This document shows positions 7,392 through 15,638 of a stretch of DNA of 47,565 nt, piece after piece (the first letter of the stretch is position 1; each line of letters opens with the position of its first letter). The notes beneath the pieces were generated by a model. That model saw nothing but the letters and a program-made list of their open reading frames with translations, did not search any database and was not told the DNA's origin. The DNA is from Glycomyces lechevalierae (lineage in GTDB: Bacteria; Actinomycetota; Actinomycetes; Mycobacteriales; Micromonosporaceae). Both the position numbers and the translations under genes were made by a program. The DNA lies in the NCBI RefSeq assembly GCF_027622945.1, contig NZ_JAPZVQ010000026.1, positions 1-47,565 of the forward strand, given 5' to 3'.

Positions 7392-8935
7392 TCCTCTCTT
7401 CCGGTCGTACGGCCGCTGGTGAGCGTATGGCGCGCGGGGGCGGGCCGCCGCTCATCGCGCGATTTCGCGGATCGGCTATCCGACAGTTGGTCTTCGGCGG
7501 CGCGGCCGTCTGCGATGCGGAGGACGCGGTCGGCGAGGTGTTCGGCGACGGCGGGTTCGTGGGTGATGAGCAGGATCGTCATGCCGCCCTGGCCTTTGAG
7601 CGAGGCGAGGAGGTCGAGGACGCCTTTCCTGGCGATGGCGTCGAGGCCGGAGGTGATCTCGTCGCAGACCAGGACCTCGGGTTCGGCGGCGAGCGCCCGG
7701 GCGAGTGCGGCGCGCTGGAGCTGGCCGCCGGAGAGCCGGCCGGGGCGGCGCGCGGCGGTCTCGGCGGGGAGGCCGAGGTCGGCGAGGAGGGTCGTTGCCG
7801 CGGTGGCGGCGTCGGCTCTCGTGAGGCCGCGGAGGCGGATCGCGGTGCGGGCGACCTGGTCGTGGATGCTGCGGTGCTCGTCGAAGGAGGCGCGGGCGTC
7901 TTGGAAGACGTACTGGACGCGGGCGCGTTCGGCCCGGTCGCGGCGGCGGCCGCGCACCGGGAGCGCGGCGCCGTCGAGGCGGAGTTCGCCGGCGGCGGCC
8001 GGCTGGAGCCCGGCGACGGTGCGGGCGAGGGTGGTCTTGCCGGAGCCGGAGGCGCCGAGGACGGCGAGGCATTCGCCTTGGCGCGCTTCGAAGTCGACGT
8101 CGTCGAGGAGGCGGGTGCGGCGGGCGCCCACGGTGACGGCGAGGCCTCGCCCGGCGATGCGGATCGGGGCCTCCGGATCGCCGGGCGGGGCGGGCCGGGT
8201 GGTGCGGGCGGCGAGGAGGCGGCGCGTGTGGTCGTGCCGGGGTTCGGTGAGGACGCGTGGTGCGGGGCCGCGTTCGACGATGCGGCCGGTGTCGAGGACG
8301 AGCAGGTCGTCCGCGACGGTCGCGACGAGTCCGAGGTCGTGGCTGAGGAGGACGACGGCCATGCCGCCCGCGGCGGCGAGGCGGAGTTCGGCGGCGATCC
8401 TGTCGCGGTTGCCGAGGTCCTGGCCGGTGGTCGGCTCGTCGGCGACGAGGAGCCGCGCCTCGCACAGGAACGCCTGGGCGAGGACGAGCCGCTGCTGCTG
8501 GCCGCCGGAGAGCTGGTGCGGGAAGCGGCGCAGGAACGCGGGGTCGTCGAGTCCGGCGCGGCGCATGGCGTCGGCGATCCGCTCGGTGGCCCAGGTGTCA
8601 TTGGTCTTGGGGCCGTGGGCGTTCGCGATCTCGGTGAGGACGCCGCCGACGCGGCGGACGGGGTTGAGGACGGCGGCCGGGTGCTGCGGGAGGTACGCGG
8701 CGGGCACTTCGCCTGGGGCGCAGTGCAGGACGTCGACGCCCGCGACCTCGACCGTGCCGGTCGCCGTCACGCCGGGTTTCACGGCGCCGAGGAGGGCCGA
8801 GCCGATCGTGGTCTTGCCGGAGCCCGAGGCGCCGACGACGGCGAGGATCCGGCCGGCGTCCACGGTGAAGTCGATACCGTCGACCAGAGTCTTCCCGGCG
8901 GCTTCGGCCCGCAGGCCGGTCACGGTCACGGTCAT
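7388..8935 (-). CDS. Tandem ABC ATPase of a peptide/nickel-type importer
   Basis: This 515-residue protein fuses two ABC domains, equivalent to DppD and DppF (or OppD/OppF) in one chain. Walker A motifs GASGSGKTT are at 35-43 and 294-302. The first signature is LSGGQQQRL at about 142-150 with Walker B LLVADEPTT; the second is LSGGQLQRA with LVCDEITS. The protein would energise the two permeases encoded directly upstream. The start overlaps the permease stop by 4 nt (ATGA). The C-terminal 40 residues after the second domain are hydrophilic and lack a recognisable motif. Confidence 0.93.
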   Translation of the reverse strand: MTVTVTGLRAEAAGKTLVDGIDFTVDAGRILAVVGASGSGKTTIGSALLGAVKPGVTATGTVEVAGVDVLHCAPGEVPAAYLPQHPAAVLNPVRRVGGVLTEIANAHGPKTNDTWATERIADAMRRAGLDDPAFLRRFPHQLSGGQQQRLVLAQAFLCEARLLVADEPTTGQDLGNRDRIAAELRLAAAGGMAVVLLSHDLGLVATVADDLLVLDTGRIVERGPAPRVLTEPRHDHTRRLLAARTTRPAPPGDPEAPIRIAGRGLAVTVGARRTRLLDDVDFEARQGECLAVLGASGSGKTTLARTVAGLQPAAAGELRLDGAALPVRGRRRDRAERARVQYVFQDARASFDEHRSIHDQVARTAIRLRGLTRADAATAATTLLADLGLPAETAARRPGRLSGGQLQRAALARALAAEPEVLVCDEITSGLDAIARKGVLDLLASLKGQGGMTILLITHEPAVAEHLADRVLRIADGRAAEDQLSDSRSAKSRDERRPAPARHTLTSGRTTGREE

Positions 8936-9918
8936 GCCGGGGCCTTTCGGGTGAGGAGCCGGTCGAACAGCAGGTTCAGGCCGACCGAGAGCGCGACGAG
9001 CAGCGCGGCCGGGAGCACGACTCCCCAGGGGGACAGGAAGATCCCGCCGCGGTTGACGTCGACCATCACGGCCCAGTCGCTCGCTTCGGGGCCCGCGCCG
9101 ACGCCGAGGAAGCTCGCGGCGGCCACGAGGTAGAACGCGCCGACGAGGCGCACCCCGGCGTCCGCGGCGACCGTGGGGAGGAGGGATCTGGCGATGTAGC
9201 CGATCGCGGTGCGCCACCAGCTCTCGCCTTGCAGCCACAAGGCTTCGACGGCGGGGCGGCGGGCGGTCTCGAGGGCGGCGGCGCGCACGATCCGGGCGAT
9301 GTCCGGGAGGTTCACGAGCGCCACGATGAGGACGAGCATCCACGCGGTGGGCGGGGCGATCGCGGCGAGCAGCAGCATGAGGAGGAGCGACGGCAGGGCG
9401 AGGAGGAGGTCGAAGGGGCGCATGAGGATCTCGTCGAGCCAGCGGTGGCGGGTCGCGGCGGCGACGAGGCCGATCGGGAGGCCGACGAGGAACGCGAGGC
9501 CGGTCGCCGCCGCGGCGGTGACGACGATGCCCCAGCCGCCGTCGAGGATCCCGTCGAGCACGCTCGACCCCAGGTAGTCGGTCCCGGGCCAGGGCGCGGC
9601 GGGGTCGAACGGCTGGGTCCGGTCGCCTTCGGCGAGCGGGATGAAGGGCCCGGCGAGGGCGATCCCGAGCGGCAGCGCGAGGAGGGCGAGGATCGCGAAG
9701 TGTTCGGCGCGTAGGCGGGTGCGGGTCCGGGTGCTGCGGCCGGTCCGCGTGTCGGGGTCGGTCCGGGAGGATCGGTCGGCGCGATCGGCGCGGGTTGTTC
9801 TGCGGCGATCCCGGGGTCGGGTGTGTCGCGATTCGAGCGCCCCCGGTTTCGAGGGTGCCCGAGGGGTACGACATTCGTCGTCGGACGAAGTCCGATGCGA
9901 GGATGATTCGGGGTTCAT
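8932..9918 (-). CDS. ABC transporter permease (DppC-like) with an unusual N-terminal extension
   Basis: This 328-residue permease has a BPD_transp_1 domain with about six membrane segments; the coupling loop region is near ALETARRPAVEALWLQGESWWRTAIGYI. The start is fixed by GGAGGT 6 nt upstream and by ATGA overlap with the preceding permease. The first membrane helix begins only near residue 73. The stretch before it is hydrophilic, rich in Arg, Asp and Thr, and contains a full copy of the 60-bp dispersed repeat (9812-9872, about residues 16-36). DppC proteins usually start their first helix within 20-40 residues, so the extension looks acquired. Confidence 0.9.
   Translation of the reverse strand: MNPESSSHRTSSDDECRTPRAPSKPGALESRHTRPRDRRRTTRADRADRSSRTDPDTRTGRSTRTRTRLRAEHFAILALLALPLGIALAGPFIPLAEGDRTQPFDPAAPWPGTDYLGSSVLDGILDGGWGIVVTAAAATGLAFLVGLPIGLVAAATRHRWLDEILMRPFDLLLALPSLLLMLLLAAIAPPTAWMLVLIVALVNLPDIARIVRAAALETARRPAVEALWLQGESWWRTAIGYIARSLLPTVAADAGVRLVGAFYLVAAASFLGVGAGPEASDWAVMVDVNRGGIFLSPWGVVLPAALLVALSVGLNLLFDRLLTRKAPA
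9812..9872. repeat. 60-bp dispersed repeat, copy 3, inside a permease gene
   Basis: The element keeps both conserved ends of the intergenic copies (CGGGGTCGGGTGTGTCG and GGGTACGAC) but is 61 bp, one base longer. It lies within the coding sequence of the DppC-like permease and is read through without a stop. Confidence 0.8.
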
Positions 9919-10856
9919 CGGGCGACCTCCAGTCTCGGGGCGAGGCGGAACGCGACCAGGTCGGCCGTCAGGTTCACGAGGACCGTGGTCGCACCGAAGA
10001 CCACCGCGATGCCTTGCACCACAGGCAGGTCCCGGGCGTTCACCGCGTCCACCAGGGCGGTGCCGAGGCCGGGGATGACGAAGACGCTCTCGACCACGAT
10101 CACGCCGCCGAGCAGCCAGTCGGCGGTCCGGGCGATCTGCGCGGTCGCCGGGGTGATCGCGTTCGGGAGGGCGTGCGCGAGGACGACCCGGCGCTCCGGA
10201 ATGCCGACGCGGCGCGCGTGCGCGACGTACTCCGAGTCGAGCGCTTCGATCATCCCGGCGCGCACGAGCCGCGCGATCGAGCAGATCGGCCGCGCCAGCA
10301 GGACCAGCAAGGGCAGCACCAGGACCGCGGGCTCGGCCAGGAGCGACGGCACGCCGACGGCCGTCGGCGGCAGCCACGCGAGGCCGATCGCGAAGACGCT
10401 CACCAGCAGCACGGCGAGCGCGAACTCGGGCACCGAGTAGAGCCCGACGGTGAACGTCGTGATGACCCGGTCCGGCCAGCGGCCCTGCCGCCGGGCGGCG
10501 GCGACGCCGAGACCGATCGACAAGGGCAGCAGCAGGACCAGGGTCGAAACGGCGAGGACGAGCGTCGGCCGGAGGGCGGTGGCGAGGAGGTCGGCGACGG
10601 GGCGTCCGGAGACGAGCGAGGCGCCGAAGTCGCCGGTGAGGAGCCCGCCGAGCCAGTCGCGGAGCCGCGCGAGGGCCGGTTCGTCGAGGTGCATCTGCTC
10701 GCGGATGCGGGCGATCGCGGCGGGGTCGGGCTGGTCCCCGGCGAGCGCGACGGCCGCGTCGCCGGGGAGCAGTTCGACCAGCGCGAACGCCAGGCACGCG
10801 ACGGCGAGGACCTGCACCGCGCCGAGGCCGATCCGCTTGGCCGCGTACGCGAGCAC
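9915..10856 (-). CDS. ABC transporter permease (DppB-like)
   Basis: This 313-residue permease begins with the helix RIGLGAVQVLAVACLAFALVELLPGDAAVALAG, typical of DppB/NikB, where a periplasmic loop follows the first helix. The coupling motif is EYVAHARRVGIPERRVVLAHALPNAITP. The start is a GTG whose G is shared with the TAG stop of the binding-protein gene. The end overlaps the next permease by 4 nt. With its partner it forms the membrane pore of the importer. Confidence 0.93.
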   Translation of the reverse strand: MLAYAAKRIGLGAVQVLAVACLAFALVELLPGDAAVALAGDQPDPAAIARIREQMHLDEPALARLRDWLGGLLTGDFGASLVSGRPVADLLATALRPTLVLAVSTLVLLLPLSIGLGVAAARRQGRWPDRVITTFTVGLYSVPEFALAVLLVSVFAIGLAWLPPTAVGVPSLLAEPAVLVLPLLVLLARPICSIARLVRAGMIEALDSEYVAHARRVGIPERRVVLAHALPNAITPATAQIARTADWLLGGVIVVESVFVIPGLGTALVDAVNARDLPVVQGIAVVFGATTVLVNLTADLVAFRLAPRLEVAR

Positions 10857-12409
10857 TAGTCCATCCACACCTTGTCGAAGCGGGCCCAGTCGAGGGTGTT
10901 GGCGGGGGCCTGCTCGACGCCGTGGACGCTCGGGAGGGTGCCGACGATCCAGTCGGCGAAGCCCCACACGAGGTAGCCGCCCTCGTCGTGGAGGCGCTGC
11001 TGGATCTGCTGGTACAGCACCTCGCGGTCGGCTTCGTCCGCTGTGGACTGGAGCTGGAGGTACCGCTCGTCGAAGTCGGCGTGGTGCCACTGGGTGACGT
11101 TGGTAGGCGAGTCGGTGAGGAGCCGCTGCGAGATGTGGGAGGCGATGGGCATCGCCCCGGAGCGGTAGGAGGCGATCTGGCCTTCCGTGAGCACCTCGGA
11201 CCAGTAGGTGTCGGCGTTGCGCTCGTTGATCTCGACTTCGATGCCGGCCTCGCGGGCCTGCTCGGCGAAGATCTGGGCGGCCTCGGTGAAGCCGGAGCCG
11301 ACGTCGGCGGTGTCGAGGGTGATGGTCTGGACGCCGGCGGCGGCGAGGAGGGCCTTGGCGGTCTCGAGGTCGCGTTCGCGCTGGGGGATGTCGGCGGCGT
11401 AGTGCTCGAAGCCGAGGCCGAACAGGTCGTTGCCGGTCTGGCCGCGCCCGGAGAGGACGGACTCGACGAGTTCCTCGCGGTCGCAGAGGAGGAACATCGC
11501 TTGGCGCACTTGGGGGTCGTCGAAGGGCGCGCGGTCGGTCTTCATGGCGAAGCCGAGCATGTTGGAGCCGGGGGAGGCGACGAGCACGACGGCGTCGTTG
11601 CCCTCGTTGGCGCGGGCGGTCGTGGCGGAGAGGTCGTGGGCGTATTCGACCTGGCCGCCGAGGAGGGCGTTGATGCGCGCCGACTCCTCGTCGGCGACGA
11701 CGATCTGGATCCGGTCGAGCTTCGGCGCGCCGTCCCAGTGGTCGTCGAAGCGTTCGGCGGTGAACTCGCTGCCGGGGGTGAAGGAGACGAATTTGAACGG
11801 CCCGGAGCCCACGGGCGAGTCGAACGTGTCGGTCCCTTCGGGGACGATGTAGGCGCCGAAGGCGGCGAGGGCGTTCGGGAACTCGGCGAGCGGGTGGTGC
11901 AGGACGAACTCGACGGTCAGGTCGTCGACGGCCTTGCTGGCTTCGAGGTCGATCGGGGCGAGGTCCTGCTTGGCGCGGAAGGTGCCCTCGGGGTCGGCGA
12001 TGCGCCGGTAGCTGTAGAGGACGTCGGCGGCGCGCACGGGGCCGCCGTCGTGGAAGACGGCTTCGCGGAGCTTCACGGTCCAGACCGTGAGGTCGGCGTC
12101 GGGCGTCCAGGATTCGGCGAGGCGCGGCACGGCGTCCATGTCGGTGCCGAGGTCGGCGAGCTTGTCGTACACGGCTTTGGCGCGGGCGGCGTCGGCGAAG
12201 AGGTTGACGCGGTGCGGGTCGATCGTCTCGTCCGCGCCGCCGCCGGCGAAGGCCGCGCGGAGGGTGCCGCCGGTCTTGGGTTCGCTTGCGCCGGTTCCGG
12301 AGTCGCCGCTGCAGGCGGTGAGCACGGCGCTGGAGGCGCCGACGGCGAGGCTTGCGGCGCTGAGGACGACGCGGCGGCTCATCTGGGGGCTGGTCGACGG
12401 GTGAGGCAT
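10856..12409 (-). CDS. ABC transporter substrate-binding lipoprotein (family 5)
   Basis: This 517-residue protein is a peptide/nickel-type (SBP_bac_5) extracellular binding protein. The leader has a twin arginine (Arg12-Arg13) and a lipobox LTAC with Cys33 as the lipid-modified residue. The mature part starts with the TLRAAFAGG strand and keeps DNLTVWTVKLREAVFHDG-like and GSGPFKFVSFTPG family segments. It delivers a solute to the permeases encoded downstream; peptide, nickel and metal-opine ligands are all possible. AAGGA lies 7 nt before the ATG. The MFS gene is 23 nt upstream. Confidence 0.92.
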   Translation of the reverse strand: MPHPSTSPQMSRRVVLSAASLAVGASSAVLTACSGDSGTGASEPKTGGTLRAAFAGGGADETIDPHRVNLFADAARAKAVYDKLADLGTDMDAVPRLAESWTPDADLTVWTVKLREAVFHDGGPVRAADVLYSYRRIADPEGTFRAKQDLAPIDLEASKAVDDLTVEFVLHHPLAEFPNALAAFGAYIVPEGTDTFDSPVGSGPFKFVSFTPGSEFTAERFDDHWDGAPKLDRIQIVVADEESARINALLGGQVEYAHDLSATTARANEGNDAVVLVASPGSNMLGFAMKTDRAPFDDPQVRQAMFLLCDREELVESVLSGRGQTGNDLFGLGFEHYAADIPQRERDLETAKALLAAAGVQTITLDTADVGSGFTEAAQIFAEQAREAGIEVEINERNADTYWSEVLTEGQIASYRSGAMPIASHISQRLLTDSPTNVTQWHHADFDERYLQLQSTADEADREVLYQQIQQRLHDEGGYLVWGFADWIVGTLPSVHGVEQAPANTLDWARFDKVWMD

Positions 12410-12432
12410 GTCGGTTCCTTCGTGGTTGCGGT

Positions 12433-13995
12433 TCAGGCGGTCTGCGCGGCATTGCGCGAGGGGGACGGGTTCGCGGCGTCGGACGCGGAAGGCGCGGGTT
12501 GCTCTGGTCCGGAGTCGTACCGCGCGGCGCTCTGATCCGCGGCGTTCCGCGAACCGACGCTGAGCGAAGCGGCACTGTGCGAACCGACGCTCTCCGCGTC
12601 GGCGTCGCGCGCGAGGGACAGGTTCGCGGCGTCAGACTCGGCGGGCGCAGCGCATGCCGACCCGGCATCGTTCCGAGCGGCACCCGGTAGATCGCCGGCC
12701 AGCGCGTCGGACCGCGGACCGGAGTCGTCTTGCGGCGCATCGCCTTCCGAAGCCGACGCCTGCGACTCGGCGTTCGGCGCTCCCGCCGCGGCTCGCGCCA
12801 GCGAGCGCGAGCCGCGCATCGCGGCCACGGCTCCGGCCGAGGCGAGTCCGAGGAGGGCGCAGCAGAGCCAGGAGGCCCAGGCGGCGCGGTCGCCCGCGAG
12901 GTCCGCGACGAGCCCGACCGCGCTCGTGCCGAGCGCGGCCACGACTCCCGAGAGGAGGTAGTAGACGCCGAAGTACGTGCCCGTGAGTCCTTGCGGCGCA
13001 TAGCCGGGGATGAGCTCCATGACGAACGGCTGCGCGACCATGACGCCGATCGACAGCAGCAGCGCGGCGGCCAGCACGGCCGCGAAGTGCGGCCCGGGCG
13101 CGCTCGCGGGCACCAGCACCGGCGGCAGGAACGCCGCGCCGATGAGCGCCATGCCCAGCGCGATCGCCGCCGCCCGGCTCAGGTGCCGCTGGCACCAGTC
13201 GGTGCTGCGCACCTGCAGGCCGAGCGTCGCCACAGTCGATGCGCCGAACACCGCGGCCGTCGCCCACGCGGTGCCCGTGGCGTCCACCGCGGCCTTCGGC
13301 AGCAGCAGGTACAGCTGGTTCTGGAGCGCGAACAGCGCGGCCGTGGCGAGCGTGAACGCCAGGAACCCCTTGTCCGCGAAGGCGTCCCGCCACCCGCCGA
13401 GCACCGTCGTCGCGGCTTTCGGCGCGCGGTGCGGCGGCAGCGCGAGCATCTGGGCGACCGCCAGCGCCAAGAACACCAGCGCGGAGACGAGCGCCCCGAG
13501 CCGGAAGTCCACGACCACGAGCGCGCTGCCCGCGACCGGCCCGAGGCACATCCCGGTGTTGGCGAACAGGTTGAACAGCGCGAACGCTTCGGCCCGCCGC
13601 TCACCGGCCGCTTCGGCGACGTACGCGCGCACCGCCGGGTTGAACAGGGCCCCGGCCACGCCGCTCACGACCGACGCGGCGAGGAGCACCGGCAGGCTCG
13701 GTGTGAGTGCGAACAGCCCGAACCCGAAGGCGCGCATGAGGCATCCGGCGATGATGACGCCGCGGGGGCCGAGCCGGTCCGAGGCCGTGCCGCCGATGAG
13801 GAACAGGCCCTGCTGGGCGAGGTTCCGCACTCCGAGCACGATCCCGATCGCGGCGAGCGACATCCCGGCGGAGGCTTCGAGGTGCACCGCGAGGTAGGGG
13901 ATGACCATGTAGAAGCCGAGGTTGACGCCGAGCTGGTTCACCAGGAGCAGCCGCACGGCGAGCGGCTGCGCCGTGAAGGACCGTATGGTGCGCAA
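12433..13995 (-). CDS. MFS transporter with a long low-complexity C-terminal tail
   Basis: The first 404 residues form a twelve-helix major facilitator with motif A-like GGTASDRLGPRG between helices 2 and 3. The start codon is TTG (13993-13995), chosen because the family start RLLLVNQLGVNLGFYMVIPYL follows directly. Residues 405-520 form a hydrophilic Ala/Ser/Asp/Asn tail with degenerate repeats. As first gene of an operon with a peptide/nickel-type ABC importer it resembles the arrangement of the staphylopine exporter CntE with CntA-F, so an exported carrier that returns with metal is conceivable. No opine synthase is nearby. Confidence 0.88.
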   Translation of the reverse strand: MRTIRSFTAQPLAVRLLLVNQLGVNLGFYMVIPYLAVHLEASAGMSLAAIGIVLGVRNLAQQGLFLIGGTASDRLGPRGVIIAGCLMRAFGFGLFALTPSLPVLLAASVVSGVAGALFNPAVRAYVAEAAGERRAEAFALFNLFANTGMCLGPVAGSALVVVDFRLGALVSALVFLALAVAQMLALPPHRAPKAATTVLGGWRDAFADKGFLAFTLATAALFALQNQLYLLLPKAAVDATGTAWATAAVFGASTVATLGLQVRSTDWCQRHLSRAAAIALGMALIGAAFLPPVLVPASAPGPHFAAVLAAALLLSIGVMVAQPFVMELIPGYAPQGLTGTYFGVYYLLSGVVAALGTSAVGLVADLAGDRAAWASWLCCALLGLASAGAVAAMRGSRSLARAAAGAPNAESQASASEGDAPQDDSGPRSDALAGDLPGAARNDAGSACAAPAESDAANLSLARDADAESVGSHSAASLSVGSRNAADQSAARYDSGPEQPAPSASDAANPSPSRNAAQTA

Positions 13996-14054
13996 GGGAC
14001 CTCATCGGGGGCGGTGGCGCCGGGGGAGCGCCGGGGGCGATCGGACACGACAAA

Positions 14055-14073
14055 GATAACGGAACCCGTTTTC
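14055..14073. promoter_or_regulatory. Palindrome in the MFS-AraC intergenic region
   Basis: GATAACGG-AAC-CCGTTTTC is an inverted repeat with seven of eight arm pairs matching. The AT-rich element is followed by ATTACTG and lies about 60 nt upstream of the MFS start. On the minus strand it begins TGAAAAC, resembling half of a Zur-type box. It is a candidate operator for the operon. Confidence 0.4.
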
Positions 14074-14156
14074 ATTACTGGAAGCGAAGGTCCGGATGTG
14101 ACCTGCCCCCGCCCATGCGATCATCGGCATACGCGCACGTGACCTCGGAGGATGCC

Positions 14157-14555
14157 GTGAAGACCCCAGGCGAAGACCAGAACCGCCGCCTCCTGCGCGC
14201 CCGCGACGCCATGGACCGGGACTTCGCCGAACCCCTCGACGTGCCGAGCCTCGCCCGCGTCGCCCTCATGTCCCCCGCGCACTTCAGCCGCCAGTTCCGC
14301 GCCGCCTTCGGGGAGACCCCGCACCGCTACCTGCAGCGCCGCCGCATCGAACGCGCCTGCGCGATGCTCCGCGACACCCAGGCCACCGTCACCGAGGTCG
14401 CGCTCGCGGTCGGTTTCGACTCGCTCGGCACGTTCAGCCGCACCTTCAACACGATCATCGGCCGCTCCCCCACCCGGTACCGCGCCGACGCCGTCCCGTT
14501 CAACGCGCCGAGCTGCTTCGTGCGCTCCTGGACCCGACCGAGCAGTTTCGGATAA
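14157..14555 (+). CDS. Stand-alone AraC-type DNA-binding protein
   Basis: This 132-residue protein is almost entirely an AraC/XylS double helix-turn-helix domain. The first unit spans LDVPSLARVALMSPAHFSRQFRAAFG and the second contains TVTEVALAVGFDSLGTFSRTFNTIIG with the usual SPTRYR end. No ligand-binding domain is present. The GTG at 14157 is preceded by GGAGG at a 5-nt spacing, so I prefer it to the ATG at 14115. Short AraC proteins of this kind are often paired with a VOC protein, as here (34 nt downstream). It is also divergent from the transporter operon. Confidence 0.87.
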   Translation: MKTPGEDQNRRLLRARDAMDRDFAEPLDVPSLARVALMSPAHFSRQFRAAFGETPHRYLQRRRIERACAMLRDTQATVTEVALAVGFDSLGTFSRTFNTIIGRSPTRYRADAVPFNAPSCFVRSWTRPSSFG

Positions 14556-14577
14556 GCCCTCCGCCCCGCCGGGCCCA

Positions 14578-14583
14578 TAGGCT
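14578..14583 (+). promoter_or_regulatory. -10 element of a probable leaderless promoter (VOC gene)
   Basis: TAGGCT fits TANNNT and ends 6 nt before the ATG at 14590. The intervening GGGGGC is too close to the ATG to act as a normal ribosome binding site. Confidence 0.4.
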
Positions 14584-14589
14584 GGGGGC

Positions 14590-15006
14590 ATGTTCACAGG
14601 AATCAGCATCCACACCGTGTTCGTCCTCGACCAGGAAGAGGCGATCGACTTCTACGTCGGCAAGCTCGGCTTCGAGATCTCCTCGGACGTCGACCTCGGG
14701 TTCATGCGCTGGTTGACCGTGGCCCCGCCGAACCAGCCCGACCGGAGCATCCTCCTCGAGGTCCCCGGCCCGCCCTCGCAGAGCGACGAGACCGCGGCCG
14801 TCATCCGCGACCTGCTCACCAAGGGCGCGTTGGGCTCGACGATCCTCAACACCGACGACTGCCGCGGGGACTACAAGCGCCTCAAGGACCTCGGCGTCGA
14901 GTTCACCGAGGAGCCGACCGAGCAGCCGTACGGCATCGACTGCGCGCTGCGCGACCCGTTCGGCAACCACATCCGGATCACCCAGCCGGGCGGAACGGAC
15001 GCCTGA
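14590..15006 (+). CDS. VOC family protein (glyoxalase/bleomycin-resistance fold)
   Basis: This 138-residue protein has two beta-alpha-beta-beta-beta units of the vicinal oxygen chelate fold. The first starts HTVFVLDQEEAIDFYVGKLGFEI and the second ends YGIDCALRDPFGNHIRITQP, both typical of glyoxalase-like proteins. The His at position 9 and the Glu in ILLEV are candidate metal ligands. The substrate is unknown. Its regulator-like neighbour (AraC type) lies 34 nt upstream, and a strong terminator follows. Confidence 0.88.
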   Translation: MFTGISIHTVFVLDQEEAIDFYVGKLGFEISSDVDLGFMRWLTVAPPNQPDRSILLEVPGPPSQSDETAAVIRDLLTKGALGSTILNTDDCRGDYKRLKDLGVEFTEEPTEQPYGIDCALRDPFGNHIRITQPGGTDA

Positions 15007-15019
15007 CGACCGTGCGCGA

Positions 15020-15043
15020 AACGCCCGGCCGAGGCCGGGCGTT
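15020..15043 (+). terminator. Terminator after the VOC gene
   Basis: A perfect 11-bp stem, AACGCCCGGCC with GGCCGGGCGTT around GA, is extended by further GC pairs on both sides (15015-15048). It lies 13 nt after the stop codon. Confidence 0.8.
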
Positions 15044-15118
15044 CCGCGTGTCCTGGAGGGTTCGGCCGCTGTTCAGGCGGGTACTCCAGAAGCTCGAAGC
15101 GGCTCCCGAGGAGGGGAC

Positions 15119-15574
15119 ATGGACGAGCAGTTGGAGCGGCCGGAGCGCCAGGAGCGCATCGTCGTCGGCGTCGACGGCTCCGCGCCCTCGATCAAGGCCC
15201 TCGAATGGGCCATTGAGCAGGCACGGCGCACCGGCGCGAAGGTCGAGGCCGTGCAGGCGTGGGAAGTGCCGACGATGTACGGCAGCGGCATGATGGTCCT
15301 GCCCGGCGGCGAGGAGTTCGACAATTCCGCCCGGCAGTCGCTCGAAGCGGCGGTCAACAACGCGCTCGGCGGCAGGTTGGACGTCGATATCGAGCCCCAC
15401 ACCGTGGGCGGCCACCCGGCCAAGTCGCTCATCGACATGGCCGAGGGCGCCGACCTCCTCGTCGTCGGCAGCCGAGGGCACGGCGGATTCGTCGGCGCTT
15501 TGATCGGCTCGGTCAGCCACTACTGCGTCAGCCACGCGACCTGCCCGGTCGTCATCGTCCGCGACACGGACTAA
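15119..15574 (+). CDS. Universal stress protein (UspA family)
   Basis: This 151-residue cytoplasmic protein is a single Usp domain. It begins with the strand IVVGVDGSAPSIKALEWA and carries the ATP-binding pattern GSRGHGGFVGALIGSVSHY, matching G-2x-G-9x-G-S/T. It should therefore be an ATP-binding dimer involved in stress or dormancy responses. GAGGAGGGG lies just before the ATG. The gene stands alone between two terminators. Confidence 0.93.
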   Translation: MDEQLERPERQERIVVGVDGSAPSIKALEWAIEQARRTGAKVEAVQAWEVPTMYGSGMMVLPGGEEFDNSARQSLEAAVNNALGGRLDVDIEPHTVGGHPAKSLIDMAEGADLLVVGSRGHGGFVGALIGSVSHYCVSHATCPVVIVRDTD

Positions 15575-15588
15575 GGCAGACGGCGGCA

Positions 15589-15614
15589 CCGCTCGCGCGC
15601 CCGGGCGTGAGCGG
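15589..15614. terminator. Bidirectional terminator between convergent genes
   Basis: A 10-bp stem, CCGCTCGCGC with GCGTGAGCGG (one G-T pair), closes a 6-nt loop between the universal stress gene and the convergent GH43 gene. Confidence 0.7.
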
Positions 15615-15638
15615 CGCATTCGCTTGGGCCGCAGGCGG

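Noticed and set aside
7110..13995. A complete opine metallophore locus
   Set aside because: The transporter set fits, but no histidine racemase, nicotianamine-like synthase or opine dehydrogenase gene is present in the window.
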